NCBI GenBank assembly: GCA_005776735.1
Contig: SXOM01000153.1
Location: 1-8,977 of the forward strand
DNA length: 8,977 bases
Direction of reading: 5' to 3'
DNA from: Pseudomonadota bacterium
Lineage (GTDB): Bacteria > Myxococcota_A > UBA796 > SXON01
Shown: one piece after another, positions 6,817-8,977 of the stretch
How the letters are laid out: every line of letters starts with the position of its first letter
How positions within the stretch are numbered: position 1 is the stretch's first letter
Translations under genes and position numbers: made by a program
Notes under the pieces: generated by a model
The model's database searches: none
Told to the model about the DNA's origin: nothing
The model's input: only the letters and a program-made list of their open reading frames with translations

Positions 6817-6855
6817 TATAGACGCAAGGCGCCCGGAACGGATGCAGGGTCGCGC

Positions 6856-6914
6856 GGCGCCGCGCGCCGCACGCCGGCCTCCGCCCGCTTCGGGACGGTC
6901 GCGGTGCGGCGCCC
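6856..6914 (+). repeat. Short intergenic repeat, copy 3 (full length)
   Basis: This is the best-formed copy. It begins GGCGCCGC (6856-6863) and ends GCGGCGCC (6906-6913), an 8-bp perfect terminal inverted repeat. The left end is part of a 16-bp perfect palindrome at 6851-6866. The core CTTCGGGACGGTCGCG spans 6888-6903. It matches copy 1 at about 80% over 59 bases and lies upstream of the response regulator gene rather than after a gene. Confidence 0.65.
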
Positions 6915-6936
6915 CTCGGTGGATTAGGGTGGCCGG

Positions 6937-7605
6937 GTGAAGGTCCTGGTCGTCGAGGACGAGCGCAAGATCGCAGGGTTCCTCCAGCGCGGCCTGGAGG
7001 ACGAGGGGCACCGCGTCGACGTCGTGGGCGACCTCGCCTCGGCGCGCGCCCTGGAGATCGAGGCCTACGACCTCTTGCTGGTCGATCGGAGCCTGCCGGA
7101 CGGCGACGGGGTCGACTTCATCCGGAGCCTCCGGGCGCGGCGCGCGACCGTCCCCGCGATCTGCCTCACCGCGCGCGATCGGGTCGAAGACCGGGTGGCC
7201 GGCCTCCAGGCGGGCGCTGACGACTACCTCGTGAAGCCCTTCGCCTTCGACGAGCTGTTGGCGCGCATCGCCGCGGTGCTCCGCCGCACCCGCGGCACCG
7301 ACGCGCTGCGCATCGGTGACCTCACCCTCGATGTCGCCGGCCGGCGGGTGTCGCGCGCGGGAGTCGAGCTCCGCCTGACCACCCGCGAGTTCGATCTGTT
7401 GCGGTACCTGGCCGAACATCGCGGCCGCGTGCTCAGCCGCACGCGCCTGTTGGAGGCGGTGTGGGACACCACCCACGACCCGGGCACCAACACCGTCGAC
7501 GTGTACGTCAGCTACCTGCGCGCCAAGGTCGACAAAGGCTTCGATCCGCCGCTCTTGCACACCGTTCGCGGGGTCGGGTACGTGTTGGAGGACCGGGAGC
7601 GGTGA
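6937..7605 (+). CDS. OmpR/PhoB-family response regulator
   Basis: The 222-residue product has a receiver domain at 1-118 with acidic residues Glu7/Asp8, phosphoacceptor Asp50 (LLLVDRSLPDGDG), Thr78 and Lys100 (LVKPFAF). An OmpR-type winged-helix DNA-binding domain follows at about 125-217 (LTTREFDLLRYLAEHRGRVLSR, then VDVYVSYLRAKVD and HTVRGVGYVL). Overall it resembles CusR/CopR/QseB-like regulators, but the target genes cannot be read from sequence. The start is GTG at 6937. The stop overlaps the kinase start (GTGA), so the two form a coupled operon. The Arg after the phosphoacceptor (VDRSLP) differs from the more usual Leu. The family call is secure. Confidence 0.95.
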   Translation: MKVLVVEDERKIAGFLQRGLEDEGHRVDVVGDLASARALEIEAYDLLLVDRSLPDGDGVDFIRSLRARRATVPAICLTARDRVEDRVAGLQAGADDYLVKPFAFDELLARIAAVLRRTRGTDALRIGDLTLDVAGRRVSRAGVELRLTTREFDLLRYLAEHRGRVLSRTRLLEAVWDTTHDPGTNTVDVYVSYLRAKVDKGFDPPLLHTVRGVGYVLEDRER

Positions 7606-8951
7606 GCGCGCCTCGTTCGATCGCGGCGGACGCGGCCCAGCGCGGGACCTCCTTGTTGGTCGGCAGCTTCGTCGTGCTCGGCGTCGTCACCGCCGGCGTG
7701 CTCCACCTGCGCGCGCACGAAGCGCTGGACGCGCTGTTGCTCGCCGCGGCGCACGGGCACTCGCGTCCCGCGGTCGCCGACGAGGGGCACGCCCGCCTCG
7801 AGGTGGAGGGCGGACCGGCCCCGGCCGAGACGTTCGTGGTCGAGCGTGACGACCAACGGGTCCCCGCCGCGCTCCTGGACCGCGCGCTGCGCGACGAAGA
7901 AGCCACCGTGGGCGACGCCGGGCGCCATCGCCTGTTGCTCCTGCCCGCCGAGACCCACACCGACCGCGGCGAGGTCCACGTCATCGTGGCGGCGCGGGCT
8001 CCGGTCGTCCGGTGGCAGCAGTCGGTGGGCCCCTTCCTGCTCACCTACGGCATCACGGCCGCGGCGGTCGCGATCGGAGCGGGCCTGGCCCTGCGGCAAG
8101 CGGTACGGCGTGCGTTCGAACCGCTGGTGCGGGCCCGCGCCGAGACCGAAGGGGTGCTCGCGCTCGGCCAGGGCCAACGCCTCACCGCCGACGCACCCGA
8201 CGAGGTCGCGCCCCTGTTGGTGGCGGTCAACGGCCTGCTCGATCGGCTCGACACCGCCTGGGCTGCGCAGGCCCGGTTCACCGCCGACGCCGCGCACGAG
8301 CTGCGCACGCCGGTCACCACGATGCTCGGCGAGCTCGACGTCGCGCTCCGACGCGACCGGGACGCCGAAGGGTACCGCGCCACGCTCCAGTCCACCCGCG
8401 AGGAGGTCGAGCGGCTGCGTCGTATCGTCGAAGCGCTCACCGCGTTGGCGAAGCTCGACGCCGGCGAAGCCGAACGCACCCGCGCCCCCACCCGGCCGCG
8501 CGAGCTGGTCGAGCGGGCGCTCGCCGCCGAGCGTCTCACCCTGGCCCCCGCCGTGGTCCTCGACAACGACGACACCATCGAGCTGAACGTGCCGCTGGTC
8601 GAGCTGGCGCTCGGCAACCTGCTGCGCAACGCCGTGCGCCACGCGCCGGGGGCCCCGATCGAGCTCCGGGTGCGCCGCGACGGCCCCGACCTCCGGGTCG
8701 AGGTCCACGACGGAGGCCCCGGCGTACCGCCCGAGGAGCGCGAGGCGGTCTTCGCTCGCTTCGGCCGGGGCGCCCGCGCCCGCCGGACCGACGCCGACGG
8801 CCTGGGGTTGGGCCTCGCGTTCGTGCGCGAGGTCGCCCGGCGCCACGGGGGCGACTGCACCATCGAGGCCTCGCCGCTCGGCGGCGCGTGTGCGGTCCTC
8901 ACCCTGCGGGCGAGCCCGGCGATCGGGGGCGGCGGCCCGCGCCCGGCCTGA
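7602..8951 (+). CDS. Two-component sensor histidine kinase
   Basis: The 449-residue membrane kinase pairs with the upstream regulator. The GTG start at 7602 overlaps the regulator stop by four bases. Helix 1 is about 17-36 and helix 2 about 143-164, enclosing a periplasmic sensor of about 105 residues. That sensor has several His residues near its membrane-proximal start (35, 39, 51, 53, 63), including HGH, but no Cys. A HAMP-like linker (about 165-220) precedes the H-box FTADAAHELRTPV with phospho-acceptor His232. The ATPase part has the N-box LLRNAVRHAPG (Asn343), the G1 box VHDGGPGVPPEE, the F-box VFARFGRGARA and the G2 box GLGLGLAFV. The architecture matches the CusS/QseC/TctE class. The signal sensed is unknown. 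A low-complexity GGGGPRPA tail ends the protein. Confidence 0.94.
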   Translation: MSAPRSIAADAAQRGTSLLVGSFVVLGVVTAGVLHLRAHEALDALLLAAAHGHSRPAVADEGHARLEVEGGPAPAETFVVERDDQRVPAALLDRALRDEEATVGDAGRHRLLLLPAETHTDRGEVHVIVAARAPVVRWQQSVGPFLLTYGITAAAVAIGAGLALRQAVRRAFEPLVRARAETEGVLALGQGQRLTADAPDEVAPLLVAVNGLLDRLDTAWAAQARFTADAAHELRTPVTTMLGELDVALRRDRDAEGYRATLQSTREEVERLRRIVEALTALAKLDAGEAERTRAPTRPRELVERALAAERLTLAPAVVLDNDDTIELNVPLVELALGNLLRNAVRHAPGAPIELRVRRDGPDLRVEVHDGGPGVPPEEREAVFARFGRGARARRTDADGLGLGLAFVREVARRHGGDCTIEASPLGGACAVLTLRASPAIGGGGPRPA

Positions 8952-8976
8952 CGGCGGCCGGGGCGGGCGGCCGCCG
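8952..8976 (+). terminator. Hairpin after the kinase gene, candidate terminator
   Basis: Immediately after the kinase stop, CGGCGGCCG (8952-8960) and CGGCCGCCG (8968-8976) form a perfect 9-bp G/C stem with a 7-base loop. The window ends one base later, so any T-tract cannot be seen. The placement suits an intrinsic terminator. Confidence 0.5.
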
Positions 8977-8977
8977 C

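Larger units (their letters stand above)
6796..6936. promoter_or_regulatory. Divergent intergenic region, arsM / response regulator
   Basis: This 141-bp gap separates two divergent operons. Nearer arsM, the minus strand has a TATACA hexamer (plus-strand 6815-6820), a rare A/T-rich spot that could be a -10 element; no good -35 lies 17 bases upstream. The right half is occupied by a short repeat copy (6856-6914). The response regulator GTG at 6937 is preceded by AGGGTGG (6926-6932), a plausible ribosome-binding site. Confidence 0.45.

Noticed and set aside
6836..6860. GGAAC as a possible ECF-type -35 box in the arsM/regulator gap
   Set aside because: No CGTC-type -10 is found at the usual 16-17 base distance, and it points away from arsM.
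7512..8846. A 444-codon antisense frame opposite the kinase
   Set aside because: The plus strand carries all histidine kinase boxes in order; the antisense product has no motif.
1..8977. A defence system, prophage or CRISPR array
   Set aside because: No nuclease, transposase, integrase, phage gene or regularly spaced direct repeats was seen. The genes present are motility, transport, arsenic, sigma and two-component functions.

Overview
The window is very GC-rich DNA packed with short-gap genes and strong G/C third-position bias. It has a proton-type MotA/MotB stator pair, a DUF1707/LiaF-like protein, a secreted CsgG-like protein, an AI-2E-family permease, an ArsM-type methyltransferase with a SigZ-like ECF sigma factor, and an OmpR/histidine-kinase pair. 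This fits a high-GC motile Gram-negative bacterium, and a Myxococcota-like lineage is plausible, but nothing here fixes the taxon. No rRNA, tRNA, CRISPR array, transposase or phage gene was seen.

Layout. (1) 1-804 (+): a DUF1707 plus LiaF-like protein, open at the left edge. (2) 922-2414 (-): motA then motB, coupled by a one-base TGATG overlap. These converge on the first gene across a 117-bp gap filled by two inverted copies of a short repeat. (3) 2489-5396 (+): a secreted CsgG/TPR-like protein of unknown role followed 7 bp later by a PerM-like permease, probably one operon. (4) 5354-6795 (-): arsM and a SigZ-like sigma gene coupled by a GTGA overlap. The sigma gene's 3' end overlaps the permease gene antisense by 43 bp. 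(5) 6937-8951 (+): a response regulator and histidine kinase, also coupled by GTGA, followed by a hairpin.

The most interesting unit is arsM-sigma. The methyltransferase has the three conserved arsenite-binding cysteines plus two extra N-terminal Cys pairs. The sigma factor ends in a four-cysteine tail (CC ... CxxC) that could sense arsenic or redox state. No ArsR or anti-sigma gene is visible, so the sigma factor is a candidate built-in regulator (inference). The two-component system starts divergently 141 bp away and has a His-containing sensor region, so a metal or metalloid link is possible but unproven.

The second notable item is a roughly 45-59 bp G/C-rich repeat present three times, twice as an inverted pair between convergent genes and once between arsM and the response regulator. 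It has GGCGCC-containing ends and a conserved CTTCGGGACGG core, and looks like a REP- or MITE-like intergenic element.
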